Shown here piece by piece: positions 9,048 through 20,725 of a stretch of DNA of 64,000 bases. Each line of letters begins with the position of its first letter. The first letter of the stretch is position 1. This DNA comes from Dyella_D sp052115385 (lineage in GTDB: Bacteria > Pseudomonadota > Gammaproteobacteria > Xanthomonadales > Rhodanobacteraceae). The position numbers and the translations under genes were made by a program. The DNA lies in the NCBI RefSeq assembly GCF_052115385.1, contig NZ_JBFRGP010000003.1:353046-417045 (forward strand). Direction: 5' to 3'. The notes beneath the pieces are model-generated. The model saw nothing but the letters and a program-made list of their open reading frames with translations. It was not told the origin of the DNA and ran no database searches.

Positions 9048-10015
9048 GCGCGCCGAAGAAGGACGAGCTGAAGAAAATTGCTGACCCCGCACAGTTCGGC
9101 CGCGTCGCCGTGGTGATGGGCGGCAGCTCGGCCGAGCGCGAGGTCTCGCTCAATTCCGGCGACGGCGTGCTGAAGGCGCTGCGCGCGCGTGGCGTCGACG
9201 CCGAAGCGATCGACGGCATCCCCGCGCTGCTCGATGCGGTGCGCGCCGGCCACTTCGCGCGCGTGTTCAACATCCTGCACGGCGGCGGTGGCGAGAACGG
9301 CGAGCTGCAGGGCGCGCTGCAGTCGCTGCGCGTTCCGTTCACCGGTTCCGGCGTGCTCGGCTCGGCGCTGTCGCTGGACAAGATCCGCGCCAAGCTGGTG
9401 TGGCAGGCGCTGGGCCTGCCGACGCCGCGCTTCAAGGCGCTGCCGCGCGGCGCCGACGTGCACGCCGCGGCGCGCGAGATCGGTTTCCCGCTGATCGTGA
9501 AGCCGGCCTGGGAAGGCTCCAGCGTGGGCGTCACCCGCGTGTTCGACGAGAAGGACCTGGATGCCGCGGTGGAATTGGCCCAGCGCTATCCCGGCGACAT
9601 GCTGATGGAAACGCTGATCGAAGGCGGCCCGCTCGAAGGTGGCGAGTTCACCGTCGGCATCCTCGGCCGCGAGGTGCTGCCGACCATCAAGATCGTGCCC
9701 AAGGGCGAGTACTACGACTACAACGCCAAGTACATCGCCGAGGACACCCAATACATCTGCCCCGGCCTCGACGGCGAAGCCGAGCGCGAGATGCAGGCGC
9801 TGGCCCTGCGCGCGTTCGACGCGCTGGCCTGCGGCGGCTGGGGCCGGGTCGACGTGATGCGCGACCGCCACGGCCGCAACTGGCTGCTGGAGGTGAATAC
9901 CGCCCCCGGCATGACCTCGCACTCGCTGGTGCCCAAGGCGGCCAAGGTGGTCGGCATCGACTACGAGACGCTGTGCTGGCGCGTGCTGGAAACGAGCTTC
10001 CGGGAGGGCGTGTGA
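9044..10015 (+). CDS. ddl: D-alanine:D-alanine ligase
   Basis: ATP-grasp ligase that makes the D-Ala-D-Ala dipeptide used by MurF. I place the start at the GTG at 9044, which overlaps the murC stop and has GAGGAG 7-12 bases upstream. This gives 323 residues with a slightly extended basic N-terminus before RVAVVMGGSSAEREVSLNSG. Ligase motifs follow: HGGGGENGELQG, KPAWEGSSVGV, and the magnesium and substrate loop EVNTAPGMTSHSLVPKAA. In dcw clusters this copy is normally named ddlB. Confidence 0.96.
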   Translation: MSAPKKDELKKIADPAQFGRVAVVMGGSSAEREVSLNSGDGVLKALRARGVDAEAIDGIPALLDAVRAGHFARVFNILHGGGGENGELQGALQSLRVPFTGSGVLGSALSLDKIRAKLVWQALGLPTPRFKALPRGADVHAAAREIGFPLIVKPAWEGSSVGVTRVFDEKDLDAAVELAQRYPGDMLMETLIEGGPLEGGEFTVGILGREVLPTIKIVPKGEYYDYNAKYIAEDTQYICPGLDGEAEREMQALALRAFDALACGGWGRVDVMRDRHGRNWLLEVNTAPGMTSHSLVPKAAKVVGIDYETLCWRVLETSFREGV

Positions 10016-10755
10016 GGGGAGCTATCCGCCTCGTTGCCTGGTGTCTGGCCATTGCGCTGGTGGTGCTGCCGATCGTCGGCGTGCTGCGCGGATGGTTTGC
10101 GGCCAATCGCTGGCCGGTGACCCAGTTGACGGTGCAGGCCGAGTTCAAGCACGTGAGCGCGGACGCCATCCGCGCCACCGTGCTGCCGCGCCTGGGCAAG
10201 GGCTTCTTCGCGCTGGACCTGGACGCGGTGCAGAAGGCCGTGGCCGCGCTGCCGTGGGTGGAATCGGTGGAGGCGCGCAAGCGCTGGCCGGACACCCTGA
10301 TCCTGCGCATCTACGAGCGCCAGCCGTTTGCGCGCTGGAACGACAAGCAGCTGATCAGCCGCCAGGGCCTGGTGTTCGACGCGCCCGGCGCCGACGGCTT
10401 CGACAGCCTGCCGCAGCTGCGCGGCCCCGACGCGCGCCTGGCCGAGGTGGTGAGTTTCTACGCCGAGACGCAGAAGGCGTTCGGCAGCACGCATCTGAAG
10501 ATCAGCGGCGTGTCGCTGACCGAACGCGGCAGCTGGAGCCTCAGCACCTCCAGCGGCGCGCAGATCGTGCTCGGTGATCGCGACCAGGCCGGCCGCCGGC
10601 TGCGCCGCTTCCTCGACGTCTACCCCCAATTGATGGCGAACCGCCCGGACGGTTTCGCCTATGCCGATCTTCGCTATACCAACGGATTCGCCGTGCGATG
10701 GCCGCAAGCGCAAGCACCGGAAGCCGTCACTACCAAAGGCACGCCCCGCACATGA
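10012..10755 (+). CDS. ftsQ: Cell division protein FtsQ
   Basis: Bitopic divisome protein that recruits FtsB/FtsL. It starts at a GTG overlapping the ddl stop and has 247 residues. There is a short cytoplasmic N-terminus, one transmembrane helix (about residues 5-28), then the POTRA domain, where the VQAEFKHVSADAIRATVLP region fits. The FtsQ domain follows with LPWVESVEARKRWPDTLIL and ERQPFARWN, both family hallmarks. Four-base overlaps flank it on both sides. Confidence 0.95.
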   Translation: MRGAIRLVAWCLAIALVVLPIVGVLRGWFAANRWPVTQLTVQAEFKHVSADAIRATVLPRLGKGFFALDLDAVQKAVAALPWVESVEARKRWPDTLILRIYERQPFARWNDKQLISRQGLVFDAPGADGFDSLPQLRGPDARLAEVVSFYAETQKAFGSTHLKISGVSLTERGSWSLSTSSGAQIVLGDRDQAGRRLRRFLDVYPQLMANRPDGFAYADLRYTNGFAVRWPQAQAPEAVTTKGTPRT

Positions 10756-11984
10756 AAACCCGCAACGACAAGCAACTGGTCGTCGGCCTCGACATCGGCA
10801 CCTCCAAGGTGGTGGCGATCGTGGGCGAGTACGAACCGGGCGAGCCGATCGAAGTGATCGGCATCGGCACGCATGTGTCGCGCGGACTCAAGCGCGGCTC
10901 GGTGGTGGACATCGAATCCACCGTGCACTCGATCCAGCGCGCGGTGGAAGAGGCCGAGTTGATGGCCGGCTGCGATATCCGCTCGGTCTACGCCTCGATC
11001 TCCGGCAGCCACCTGGAAACCAAGAACTCGCACGGCACCGCCGCGATCCGCGACCGCGAAGTGACCCCCGGCGACCTGGAGCAGGTGCTGGAGGCCGCCA
11101 CCGCGGTGGCGATCCCGGCCGACCGCAAGGTTCTTTATAAGGAGTCGCAGGAGTACCGCATCGACGGCCAGGACGGCATCCGCTCGCCGGTGGGCATGAG
11201 CGGCGTGCGCCTGGAGGCGAGCGTGCACCTGGTCACCGGCGCGGCCGCGGCGGTGCAGAACATCAGCAAGTGCATCCAGCGCTGCGGCCTGAGCGTGGAC
11301 GAGCTGGTGCCGTCCTCGGTGGCCAGCGCCAAGTCGGTGCTGACCGACGACGAGCGCGAGCTGGGCGTGTGCCTGGTCGACATCGGCGCCGGCACCACCG
11401 ACATCGCCATCTATACGCAGGGCTCGATCCGCTACACCAAGTCGCTGCCGGTGGGTGGCGACCAGGTCACCAACGACATCGCCTACGGCGTGCACACGCC
11501 GACCGCGCATGCCGAGGAGATCAAGATCAAGTACGCCTGCGCGCTGGCGCAGCTGGCGCACGCCGAGGAAACCATCCAGGTGCCCAGCGTGGGCGACCGC
11601 CCGCCGCGCCGGCTGGCCCGCCAGTCGCTCGCGCAGAGCGTGCAGGCGCGCTACGAGGAAATCTTCGAGATGGTGCAGGACGAGCTGCGCCGCTCCGGCT
11701 ACGAAAGCCTGGTGGCGGCCGGCGTGGTGCTGACCGGCGGCGCCTCGCGCATGGAAGGCGCGCTGGAGCTGGCCGAGGAGATCTTCCACAAGATGGTGCG
11801 CATCGGCGTGCCGCAGCACGTGAGCGGCCTGGGCGAAGTGGTCACCAACCCGCTGCATTCCACCGGCGTGGGCCTGCTGCTGCATGGCGCGCGCGCCGGC
11901 GGCATGCGCGCGGGCAGTGCCTCGGGCGGCAGCGTGGGCGGGCTGGTGGAGCGGCTGCGCGGCTGGCTGGCAAAGAATTTCTGA
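10752..11984 (+). CDS. ftsA: Cell division protein FtsA
   Basis: Actin-like ATPase that tethers FtsZ to the membrane. The ATG at 10752 overlaps the ftsQ stop, giving 410 residues. An N-terminal phosphate loop (VVGLDIGTSKVVAIVGE) and a second one (VDIGAGTTDIAIYTQGS) are visible. The C-terminal LVERLRGWLAKNF is an amphipathic membrane-targeting helix. Length and motifs are normal. A 129-base gap separates it from ftsZ, the first real spacer in the cluster. Confidence 0.97.
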   Translation: MKTRNDKQLVVGLDIGTSKVVAIVGEYEPGEPIEVIGIGTHVSRGLKRGSVVDIESTVHSIQRAVEEAELMAGCDIRSVYASISGSHLETKNSHGTAAIRDREVTPGDLEQVLEAATAVAIPADRKVLYKESQEYRIDGQDGIRSPVGMSGVRLEASVHLVTGAAAAVQNISKCIQRCGLSVDELVPSSVASAKSVLTDDERELGVCLVDIGAGTTDIAIYTQGSIRYTKSLPVGGDQVTNDIAYGVHTPTAHAEEIKIKYACALAQLAHAEETIQVPSVGDRPPRRLARQSLAQSVQARYEEIFEMVQDELRRSGYESLVAAGVVLTGGASRMEGALELAEEIFHKMVRIGVPQHVSGLGEVVTNPLHSTGVGLLLHGARAGGMRAGSASGGSVGGLVERLRGWLAKNF

Positions 11985-12113
11985 TGTTCCAGTTTTTTTG
12001 GCGGCGCAGGACGCGCAGCCACGGGCGACGGGAAGTTGCCCACCACTCGAGGGACCGCAAGGAGCGGAACCCGCGGGTTACAACGACAACGAAAGCACTA
12101 CGGAGGACGGGAA

Positions 12114-13292
12114 ATGTTTGAACTGGTCGAAAAACTCGCACCTAACGCGATCATCAAGGTCATTGGCGTCGGCGGTGGCGGCGGCAATGCTGTAGCCCAC
12201 ATGCTGGGCGCCAACATCGAGGGCGTGGAATTCGTCGTGGCGAACACCGATTCGCAGGCGATGAAGAGCTGCGGTTCGCGTACCCACCTGCAGCTCGGCG
12301 CCAATGTCACCAAGGGCCTGGGCGCAGGCGCCAACCCGGAAGTGGGCCGTCAGGCCGCCCTGGAAGACCGCGAGCGCATCGAGGAAATGCTCGAAGGCGC
12401 GGACATGGTCTTCATCACCGCCGGCATGGGCGGCGGCACCGGCACCGGTGCGGCACCCGTGGTGGCCCAGCTGGCCAAGGAAAAGGGCATCCTGACCGTG
12501 GCCGTGGTCACCAAGCCGTTCCCCTTCGAAGGCCGCCGCCGCATGCAGGTGGCGATGAAGGGCATCGAGGACCTGTCGCAGCACGTCGACTCGCTGATCA
12601 CCGTGCCGAACGAGAAGCTGCTGTCGGTGCTCGGCCGTGAAGTCACCCTGTTGAACGCCTTCAAGGCCGCCAACGACGTGCTGCTGGGCGCGGTGCAGGG
12701 CATCGCCGACCTGATCACGGCCCCGGGCCTGATCAACGTCGACTTCGCCGACGTGCGCACCGTGATGTCCGAGATGGGCATGGCGATGATGGGCTCGGGC
12801 ACCGCTCGCGGCGACGACCGCGCGCAGGCCGCCGCCGAGGCCGCCATCAACAACCCGCTGCTGGAAGACGTCAACCTCAACGGCGCCTGCGGCATCCTGG
12901 TCAACGTCACGGCCGGTCCGAACCTGACCATGCGCGAGTTCGACGAGATCGGCCGGGTGATCCACGACTTCGCCAGCGAAGACGCCACCGTGGTGATCGG
13001 CACCTCGCTCGATCCGGAAATGCAGGATGACGTCCGCGTCACCGTGGTGGCCACCGGCCTGAACCGCGTTGCCGCCGTGCGCCAGCCGCAGCGCCAGGCA
13101 GTGACCCAGCAGGTGGAGATGCGCCAGCGGCCGCGTCCGGTCGTGCTGCGCACCGGCACCGGCAACGAAGTAGTGGACTACGCCCAGCCCGACGTGGTGG
13201 CCAGCCGTGGCGACGCTGCCCCGGCCAAAGGCGCCGATCCGAGCTTCGACTACCTGGACATCCCGGCCTTCCTGCGCCGCCAGGCGGATTGA
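12114..13292 (+). CDS. ftsZ: Cell division GTPase FtsZ
   Basis: Tubulin homologue that forms the Z-ring. The ATG at 12114 has a good GGAGG at 12102-12106. It has 392 residues. The GTP-binding tubulin signature GGGTGTG lies at residues 106-112. A short variable linker (about residues 320-375) ends in the conserved DYLDIPAFLRRQ peptide that binds FtsA and other partners. It is the last gene of the tightly packed division cluster, and a long structured gap separates it from lpxC. Confidence 0.98.
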   Translation: MFELVEKLAPNAIIKVIGVGGGGGNAVAHMLGANIEGVEFVVANTDSQAMKSCGSRTHLQLGANVTKGLGAGANPEVGRQAALEDRERIEEMLEGADMVFITAGMGGGTGTGAAPVVAQLAKEKGILTVAVVTKPFPFEGRRRMQVAMKGIEDLSQHVDSLITVPNEKLLSVLGREVTLLNAFKAANDVLLGAVQGIADLITAPGLINVDFADVRTVMSEMGMAMMGSGTARGDDRAQAAAEAAINNPLLEDVNLNGACGILVNVTAGPNLTMREFDEIGRVIHDFASEDATVVIGTSLDPEMQDDVRVTVVATGLNRVAAVRQPQRQAVTQQVEMRQRPRPVVLRTGTGNEVVDYAQPDVVASRGDAAPAKGADPSFDYLDIPAFLRRQAD

Positions 13293-13749
13293 GTTCGGTA
13301 GATAGAAAAAAAATGTTCAAAAAGGAGTGAACAAACGTCAGATTGACTTGTCAGTCACATTACGTGCCTTGCGGCTGCTGCAAAGTTTGCCGCTTGTGCG
13401 TTCTCCCGCCCCAGGCGGGGGAGTGTGCTGACGCCAGTCCGTTTGCTCCTGGAGGAACATGACAGGACTGTGCGTCCGGGATGACGCACGACTTGACCGG
13501 GGTATTTCCGCCCGGCCCGGTCCGACGCCCGCCACCGGATTTCCCGTCCCGGTGCGGGCGTCGTGTCGATCCTAACTAGCTGACGGAATTGAGGTATTTC
13601 GCCGTCTGGTGCGCCTTCTGCTGTTCACAAGGATGAAACTGGCATGAAAGCGTGAACAGACTGTACGGGCCGGTTTGCTATTTTCAGTGGTTAAGACTGT
13701 GTTAGCATCCGTCCCCTGTTGGCTGCTGCCCCTTGCAGGTACCAAAAAA
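13293..13749 (+). other. Structured ftsZ-lpxC intergenic region
   Basis: This 457-base non-coding gap has several dyads. A 6-bp hairpin lies at 13314-13333, just after ftsZ. An imperfect GC-rich hairpin lies at 13403-13423, a perfect 7-bp stem at 13470-13489, and a long stem at 13524-13562 of about 14 pairs with one bulge. None has a clear T-tract. A 38-codon open frame (13459-13575) sits under a GGAGG, but the spacing to its ATG is only three bases, so I do not call it a gene. The last part probably holds the lpxC promoter. Confidence 0.5.
13675..13708 (+). promoter_or_regulatory. Possible lpxC promoter (weak)
   Basis: A candidate -35 TTGCTA (13675-13680) is followed after about 17 bases by TGTGTTAGCAT (13698-13708), an imperfect -10 region. 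It lies about 45 bases before the lpxC ATG. The match is weak; the main support is its position in a long gap before an essential gene. Confidence 0.3.
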
Positions 13750-14664
13750 ATGATCAAGCAGCGTACGCTCAAGAACATCATCCGGGCCACCGGCGTCGGT
13801 CTGCATACCGGCGACAAGGTCTACATGACGCTCCGCCCCGCCGCACCGAACACCGGCATCGTGTTCCGCCGCACGGATCTCAATCCGCCGGTGGACATCG
13901 CCGCCCGTCCCGACAATGTCGGCGACACGCGCCTGTCGACCACCCTGGTCAACGGCGACGTGCGCGTCTCCACCGTGGAGCATCTGCTCTCGGCGATGGC
14001 CGGCCTCGGCATCGACAACGCTTACGTCGACCTGTCTGCACCGGAAGTGCCGATCATGGACGGCAGCGCCGGTCCCTTCGTATTCCTGCTGCAGTCGGCC
14101 GGCATCGAAGAACAGAACGTCGCCAAGCGCTTCATCCGCATCAAGAAGCCGATCAGGGTGCAGGACGGCGACAAGTGGGCCACTTTTGAGCCGTTCGAAG
14201 GCTTCAAGGTCGGCTTCTCGATCGAGTTCAACCACCCGATCATCAGCAAGCGCACGTCGAAGGCGGAGATCGATTTCTCCACCACCTCGTTCGTGAAGGA
14301 AGTGAGCCGCGCGCGCACCTTCGGCTTCATGCGCGATATCGAGATGCTGCGCGAACACAACCTGGCGCTCGGCGGCTCGATGGACAACGCCGTGGTGCTG
14401 GACGACTACCGCGTGCTCAACGAAGATGGCCTCCGCTACGAGGACGAATTCGTCAAGCACAAGATCCTGGACGCCATCGGCGACCTGTATCTGCTGGGCC
14501 ACAGCCTGATCGGCGCCTACTACGCGCACAAGTCCGGCCATGAGCTCAACAACAAGCTGCTGCGCACGCTGATGGCCGACGCCACCGCGTGGGAAGAGGT
14601 CGTCTATCAGGACGATCCCGCTACGGCCCCGATCTCCTACGCGCACCCCGCCCAGGCGATCTGA
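13750..14664 (+). CDS. lpxC: UDP-3-O-acyl-N-acetylglucosamine deacetylase LpxC
   Basis: Zinc enzyme for the first committed step of lipid A synthesis, in the cytoplasm. It has 304 residues, typical for the family. The zinc and catalytic motifs are visible: STVEHLLSA (His78), HKILDAIGDLYLLGH, and the later HKSGHELNN histidine. The start at MIKQRTLKN is the canonical LpxC N-terminus. The upstream Shine-Dalgarno is poor (GCAGGT). A strong terminator follows the gene. Confidence 0.97.
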   Translation: MIKQRTLKNIIRATGVGLHTGDKVYMTLRPAAPNTGIVFRRTDLNPPVDIAARPDNVGDTRLSTTLVNGDVRVSTVEHLLSAMAGLGIDNAYVDLSAPEVPIMDGSAGPFVFLLQSAGIEEQNVAKRFIRIKKPIRVQDGDKWATFEPFEGFKVGFSIEFNHPIISKRTSKAEIDFSTTSFVKEVSRARTFGFMRDIEMLREHNLALGGSMDNAVVLDDYRVLNEDGLRYEDEFVKHKILDAIGDLYLLGHSLIGAYYAHKSGHELNNKLLRTLMADATAWEEVVYQDDPATAPISYAHPAQAI

Positions 14665-14697
14665 AGCCCTCGCCTCCGCGCGAAGCTGAACAAACTG

Positions 14698-14734
14698 AAC
14701 GGCCGCGTCTCCAGGGACGCGGCCGTTTGTTTTG
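14698..14734 (+). terminator. Rho-independent terminator after lpxC
   Basis: A perfect 12-bp stem (AACGGCCGCGTC with its complement at 14716-14727) and a 6-base loop are followed by TTGTTTTG. It ends the lpxC transcript and lies before the convergent dciA gene. Confidence 0.85.
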
Positions 14735-14902
14735 TGATATACCTCGCCTCTTGGTCCTGGCACGACTCACGTATTGAGGATGTCAACGTCTTACGTGACC
14801 GTGGAGCCATGCTATAAACCCGCCACTGCCGATCGGGCATGCGGGCGACCTGGCCGCTGGCGATAGCAGGATGAATGGTCTGGACAGGGGGGCGAGTCGA
14901 AC

Positions 14903-15394
14903 TCAGCCGCCCGGTTTGCGGGAATCAGCAGTTTCGGCGATGGACGCCAGCTCGAGGAACAGACGCTGCAATTCGGGGTCTGTTAGCGAGACCGCCGCGG
15001 CCTTCAAATGGTCTGCGGCAGCGGGCGAAAGCGGTTTTGACCGATCCGGCAAGGTTTCAGCCGGTGGTAGGGGGGCCACTTTCACGGTGAGGTATCCGGC
15101 GCGCACGCCAATGGCATGCGCGGCAGCGAGGATTTGCGTCTGCATAAGACGAAGCCTCGAGGCCAGCGCCGGCGAAGGAGCCAGGAATACAAGACGGCCG
15201 TCGCGCAGGTTGGCGAATCTCACCTGCTCGCGGAGCGGTGACGGCAGCGTCTGGCGCAGTGCACGATCCAACGCCTCCAGCTCACTGGCCTTGCGAGCCA
15301 GCTTGGCGAAGGGGCCACATTCGGTAAGGGATTTCGGTCCTGAGCCGGTGCGGCGGGAAGCGTAGGGAACGTCGCGCTGCATGGGTGCCGACAT
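14903..15394 (-). CDS. dciA: DUF721/DciA-family protein (predicted DnaB helicase loader)
   Basis: It has 163 residues. The central region (LVFLAPSPALASRLRLMQTQIL to VKVAPLP) matches the DUF721 fold as I know it. DUF721 proteins are now recognised as DciA, the ancestral loader of the replicative helicase in bacteria that lack DnaC. The lpxC-DUF721-peptidase-secA neighbourhood is typical of Xanthomonadales. The gene is divergent from the M23 peptidase with under 20 bases between the starts, so the promoters must overlap the neighbouring coding sequences. An in-frame internal ATG at residue 5 is an alternative start. Confidence 0.8.
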   Translation of the reverse strand: MSAPMQRDVPYASRRTGSGPKSLTECGPFAKLARKASELEALDRALRQTLPSPLREQVRFANLRDGRLVFLAPSPALASRLRLMQTQILAAAHAIGVRAGYLTVKVAPLPPAETLPDRSKPLSPAAADHLKAAAVSLTDPELQRLFLELASIAETADSRKPGG

Positions 15395-15411
15395 CTTCGA
15401 CGTGGAAAAAC

Positions 15412-16341
15412 ATGCAAATCATACTCGTGTCACGCACCAAGCGGGTGCCGAAAACCTTCGATCTGGCCGACCGGCGCTTGCGCTATCGGCTGGTGGCAAC
15501 GGCAGTCGCAGCGGTGCTGGCCTGCGCGGCGCTGGGCGCCACGGTGGCCTTGGCGGTAGCTAGTCCGCGTGATCGCGCACTGGCGGAAATCAGCCAGCTG
15601 CATCAGCAGGTGTCGAAGCAGAACGTGCAGCTCGGCGACGTCCGCAAGGACGCACAACGCGATATCGATGCGCTCGCCGCCAAGCTCGGCCAATTGCAGG
15701 CCCAGTCCACCCGCCTGAATGCCCTGGGCGAGCGCCTGGCGCAGGTCGGCAAACTCGACAGCACCGAATTCAACTTCGACGAACAGCCCCCCGTCGGCGG
15801 CGTCGAAGACGTCAACGACAGCGCCTATGCCTTGCCGCAGGCGCTGGACAGCGGCATCGACCAGCTCGCCAACCGCTTCGACAGCCAGCAGGCGCAGCTC
15901 TACGCCCTGCAGAGCCTGCTGCTCGACGCCAAGATCGAATCCAATCTCAAGCCCACCGGCATGCCGGTCGAAGGCTACATTTCCTCCTATTTCGGTGGCC
16001 GCCCCGATCCGTTCAGCGGGCACGCGGCGTACCACACGGGCCTGGACATCTCCGCGCCCACCGGCACGCCGGTACACGCGGTGGCCGAAGGCATGGTCAC
16101 GTTCGCCGGGCTGCGCAGCGGCTATGGCGACGTGATCGAGATCGATCATGGCAACGGCTACATGACCCGCTACGCCCACAACAGCTCGCTGATCGTGCGT
16201 CCGGGCCAGCGCGTGCACGTGGGCGACGTGATCGCCAAGGCCGGCTCCACCGGCCGCTCCACCGGCTCGCACGTGCATTTCGAGGTCTGGTACAAGGGCA
16301 ACGTGGTCAATCCGCTCGCCTACGTGCGCAATCATCGCTGA
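15412..16341 (+). CDS. M23-family periplasmic metallopeptidase, membrane-anchored
   Basis: It has 309 residues from the ATG at 15412, which gives MQIILVSRTKR; an ATG nine codons upstream is possible. One transmembrane helix (about residues 25-45) is followed by a coiled-coil region rich in Gln and Leu. The C-terminal LytM/M23 domain has the zinc motifs HTGLDISAPTGTPV (HxxxD) and HVHFEVWYKG (HxH). All zinc ligands are present, so it is probably an active peptidoglycan endopeptidase rather than an EnvC/NlpD-type activator. It lies just upstream of secA. Confidence 0.88.
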   Translation: MQIILVSRTKRVPKTFDLADRRLRYRLVATAVAAVLACAALGATVALAVASPRDRALAEISQLHQQVSKQNVQLGDVRKDAQRDIDALAAKLGQLQAQSTRLNALGERLAQVGKLDSTEFNFDEQPPVGGVEDVNDSAYALPQALDSGIDQLANRFDSQQAQLYALQSLLLDAKIESNLKPTGMPVEGYISSYFGGRPDPFSGHAAYHTGLDISAPTGTPVHAVAEGMVTFAGLRSGYGDVIEIDHGNGYMTRYAHNSSLIVRPGQRVHVGDVIAKAGSTGRSTGSHVHFEVWYKGNVVNPLAYVRNHR

Positions 16342-16354
16342 AGCCGCGCCGGTT

Positions 16355-16384
16355 CGAGGCCTCGCTGTGCCGAGGCCTCTTGAA
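16355..16384 (+). terminator. Weak stem-loop after the M23 peptidase
   Basis: A perfect 9-bp stem (GAGGCCTCG at 16356-16364, complement at 16371-16379) lies just after the stop codon, but only TT follows. It could be a weak terminator or an mRNA-stabilising hairpin. Confidence 0.45.
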
Positions 16385-16498
16385 ACGCTCCCTCGGAGCC
16401 GCCAGACATGGCACCGGGAAGGATGACGGGGTCTGCCGCAAAAGGTTGCGGCCACTGCGGGCCACCGGCTGGGGAGAACACCCCGGCCCGGCTTTCGT

Positions 16499-16527
16499 TT
16501 GGGATCGCCCGGCGACCCTAGTATCAT
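16499..16527 (+). promoter_or_regulatory. Predicted sigma70 promoter of secA
   Basis: TTGGGA (16499-16504) and TATCAT (16522-16527) are separated by exactly 17 bases and lie about 67 bases before the secA ATG. Each hexamer matches the consensus at four or more positions. Confidence 0.55.
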
Positions 16528-16593
16528 CAATCCTTTCGTCCCGCCCGTTGTCATGCGGTGGGCGTTTACGACTCACGCAGATCCGGAAGATCG

Positions 16594-19326
<2,733 letters not shown>

Positions 19327-19345
19327 GCCTGCCCGGCATCGAACG

Positions 19346-19372
19346 AAAAAGGCGGCCCATGGCCGCCTTTTT
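19346..19372. terminator. Bidirectional terminator between secA and apaH
   Basis: A 7-bp GC stem (GGCGGCC at 19351-19357, GGCCGCC at 19361-19367) is flanked by five A's on the left and five T's on the right. It can therefore terminate both the plus-strand secA and the minus-strand apaH transcripts that converge here. Confidence 0.85.
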
Positions 19373-19399
19373 CGTTGGAGCCGCCTTGCGCCGCGCAGC

Positions 19400-20248
19400 T
19401 CAGTCCTCGCCCGGCATCCGCTTGCGATGGGGTTCGGCATCCACGGTGATGTACTGCGGCTCTTCGCTGTCCAGGCGCAGTGCGGTGAGCTTGCCGCCCC
19501 ACACGCAACCGGTGTCGATGGCGTAGATGCCCAGCCCCGCGAAACGCCCCAGCGCGGACCAGTGCCCGCATACGATGCGCGACTCGCGGCGTTTCATGCC
19601 CGGCACCTCGAACCACGGATACATGCCCGGCTTCTGCGTGCCGGGGATGTCCTTGCTTTCGAAGTCGATGCGGCCGTGGATGTCGCAGTAGCGCATCCGT
19701 GTGAAGGTGTTGATCGAGGCGCGCATGCGCTCGATGCCCTGCAGCCGGCTCGACCATCCCGCCGGCCGGTTGCCGAACAGGTTCTTCAGGATGCGCCCGT
19801 GGCGCGGGCTCGACAGTTCGCGCTCCACCTCCTGGGCGCAGCGCAGTGCCTGCCGCAGCGTCCAGATCGGTGCGAGGCCGGCGTGCACCATGGTCCAGCC
19901 CAGCGCCTCGTCGTGATGCATCAGCTTCTGCGAGCGCATCCACTCGAACAGCACCGGCGCATCGTCCGCGAACAGCACCTCGCGCAGTTCCGGATTGACC
20001 TTGGACTGCGCTTCCGGCCGCCGCTGCGCGATGGCCAGCAGGCTCAGGTCGTGGTTGCCGAGGGTGAGCACCACCTGCTCGCGCAGGCCGTGGATCAGGC
20101 GCAGCGTGTCCAGCGACTGGCCGCCGCGGTTGACCAGGTCGCCGCAGAACCACAGGCGGTCCGCCGCCGGATCGAAGCGCAGCTTGTCGAGCAGGCGTTG
20201 CAGTTCGGGGAGGCAGCCCTGTACGTCGCCGATCGCATACGTAGCCAT
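19400..20248 (-). CDS. apaH: Symmetrical bis(5'-nucleosyl)-tetraphosphatase ApaH
   Basis: Hydrolyses Ap4A to two ADP in the cytoplasm and is linked to stress alarmone turnover and mRNA decapping. It has 282 residues starting MATYAIGDVQGC. Metallophosphatase motifs are in order: GDVQGC, GDLVNRGG, GNHD, then the CGHWSALG histidine motif. The ATG overlaps the apaG stop by one base, so the pair is translationally coupled. It is the last gene of the lptD operon. Confidence 0.95.
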   Translation of the reverse strand: MATYAIGDVQGCLPELQRLLDKLRFDPAADRLWFCGDLVNRGGQSLDTLRLIHGLREQVVLTLGNHDLSLLAIAQRRPEAQSKVNPELREVLFADDAPVLFEWMRSQKLMHHDEALGWTMVHAGLAPIWTLRQALRCAQEVERELSSPRHGRILKNLFGNRPAGWSSRLQGIERMRASINTFTRMRYCDIHGRIDFESKDIPGTQKPGMYPWFEVPGMKRRESRIVCGHWSALGRFAGLGIYAIDTGCVWGGKLTALRLDSEEPQYITVDAEPHRKRMPGED

Positions 20249-20631
20249 CAGTGCAGCGTACGCGGAATGGACAGGGTGAAGGGCGCGATCGGGGCCTCGA
20301 AATGGGTGCCGTCGTCGGCCAGCATCTGGTAGCTGCCCTCCATGATGCCCACCGCGGTCTCCAGCACGGCGCCGGAGGTGTACTCGTAGTCGTCGCCGGG
20401 ACGCATCCACGGCTGCTCGCCGACCACGCCTTCGCCGCGCACTTCTTCCACCTTGCCGTTGGCATCCGTGATCACCCAGTGGCGGGCGATCAGGCGCGCC
20501 GGCATGTCGCCGGCGTTATGCAGCGTGATGGTGTAGGCGAACACATAGCGGTTGTCGCCGGGCTTGGATTGATCGGGGACGAAGCGTGTTTCGACCTGCA
20601 CGTCGATCGTGTAGGAGGCTTTCTCGGTCAT
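20248..20631 (-). CDS. apaG: ApaG domain protein
   Basis: It has 127 residues and forms a single fibronectin-III-like ApaG fold. The start is the ATG at 20631 (MTEKASYTIDVQVETRF). Family segments include YVFAYTITLHN, ARHWVITDANG, VRGEGVVGEQPWMRPG and YTSGAVLET. Its biochemical role is unsettled. It sits between rsmA and apaH exactly as in E. coli. Confidence 0.94.
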   Translation of the reverse strand: MTEKASYTIDVQVETRFVPDQSKPGDNRYVFAYTITLHNAGDMPARLIARHWVITDANGKVEEVRGEGVVGEQPWMRPGDDYEYTSGAVLETAVGIMEGSYQMLADDGTHFEAPIAPFTLSIPRTLH

Positions 20632-20725
20632 GACCGGATTGTAAGGCTTGCCGACACGCATGGAGCAAGCCTGAACGCGTGCGCCTGAACCGCGCTTGCC
20701 CGCCGCCGCTGGCATCGGCAGGTTG

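Noticed and set aside
13459..13575. 38-codon frame with GGAGG in the ftsZ-lpxC gap
   Set aside because: The spacing from GGAGG to ATG is only three bases, the composition is not protein-like, and it is largely occupied by a hairpin. It is kept only as part of the structured region.
14871..15365. 164-codon plus-strand frame opposite dciA
   Set aside because: The DUF721 protein on the minus strand is recognisable and this frame is not. A weak -10-like TATAAA near 14812 does not rescue it.
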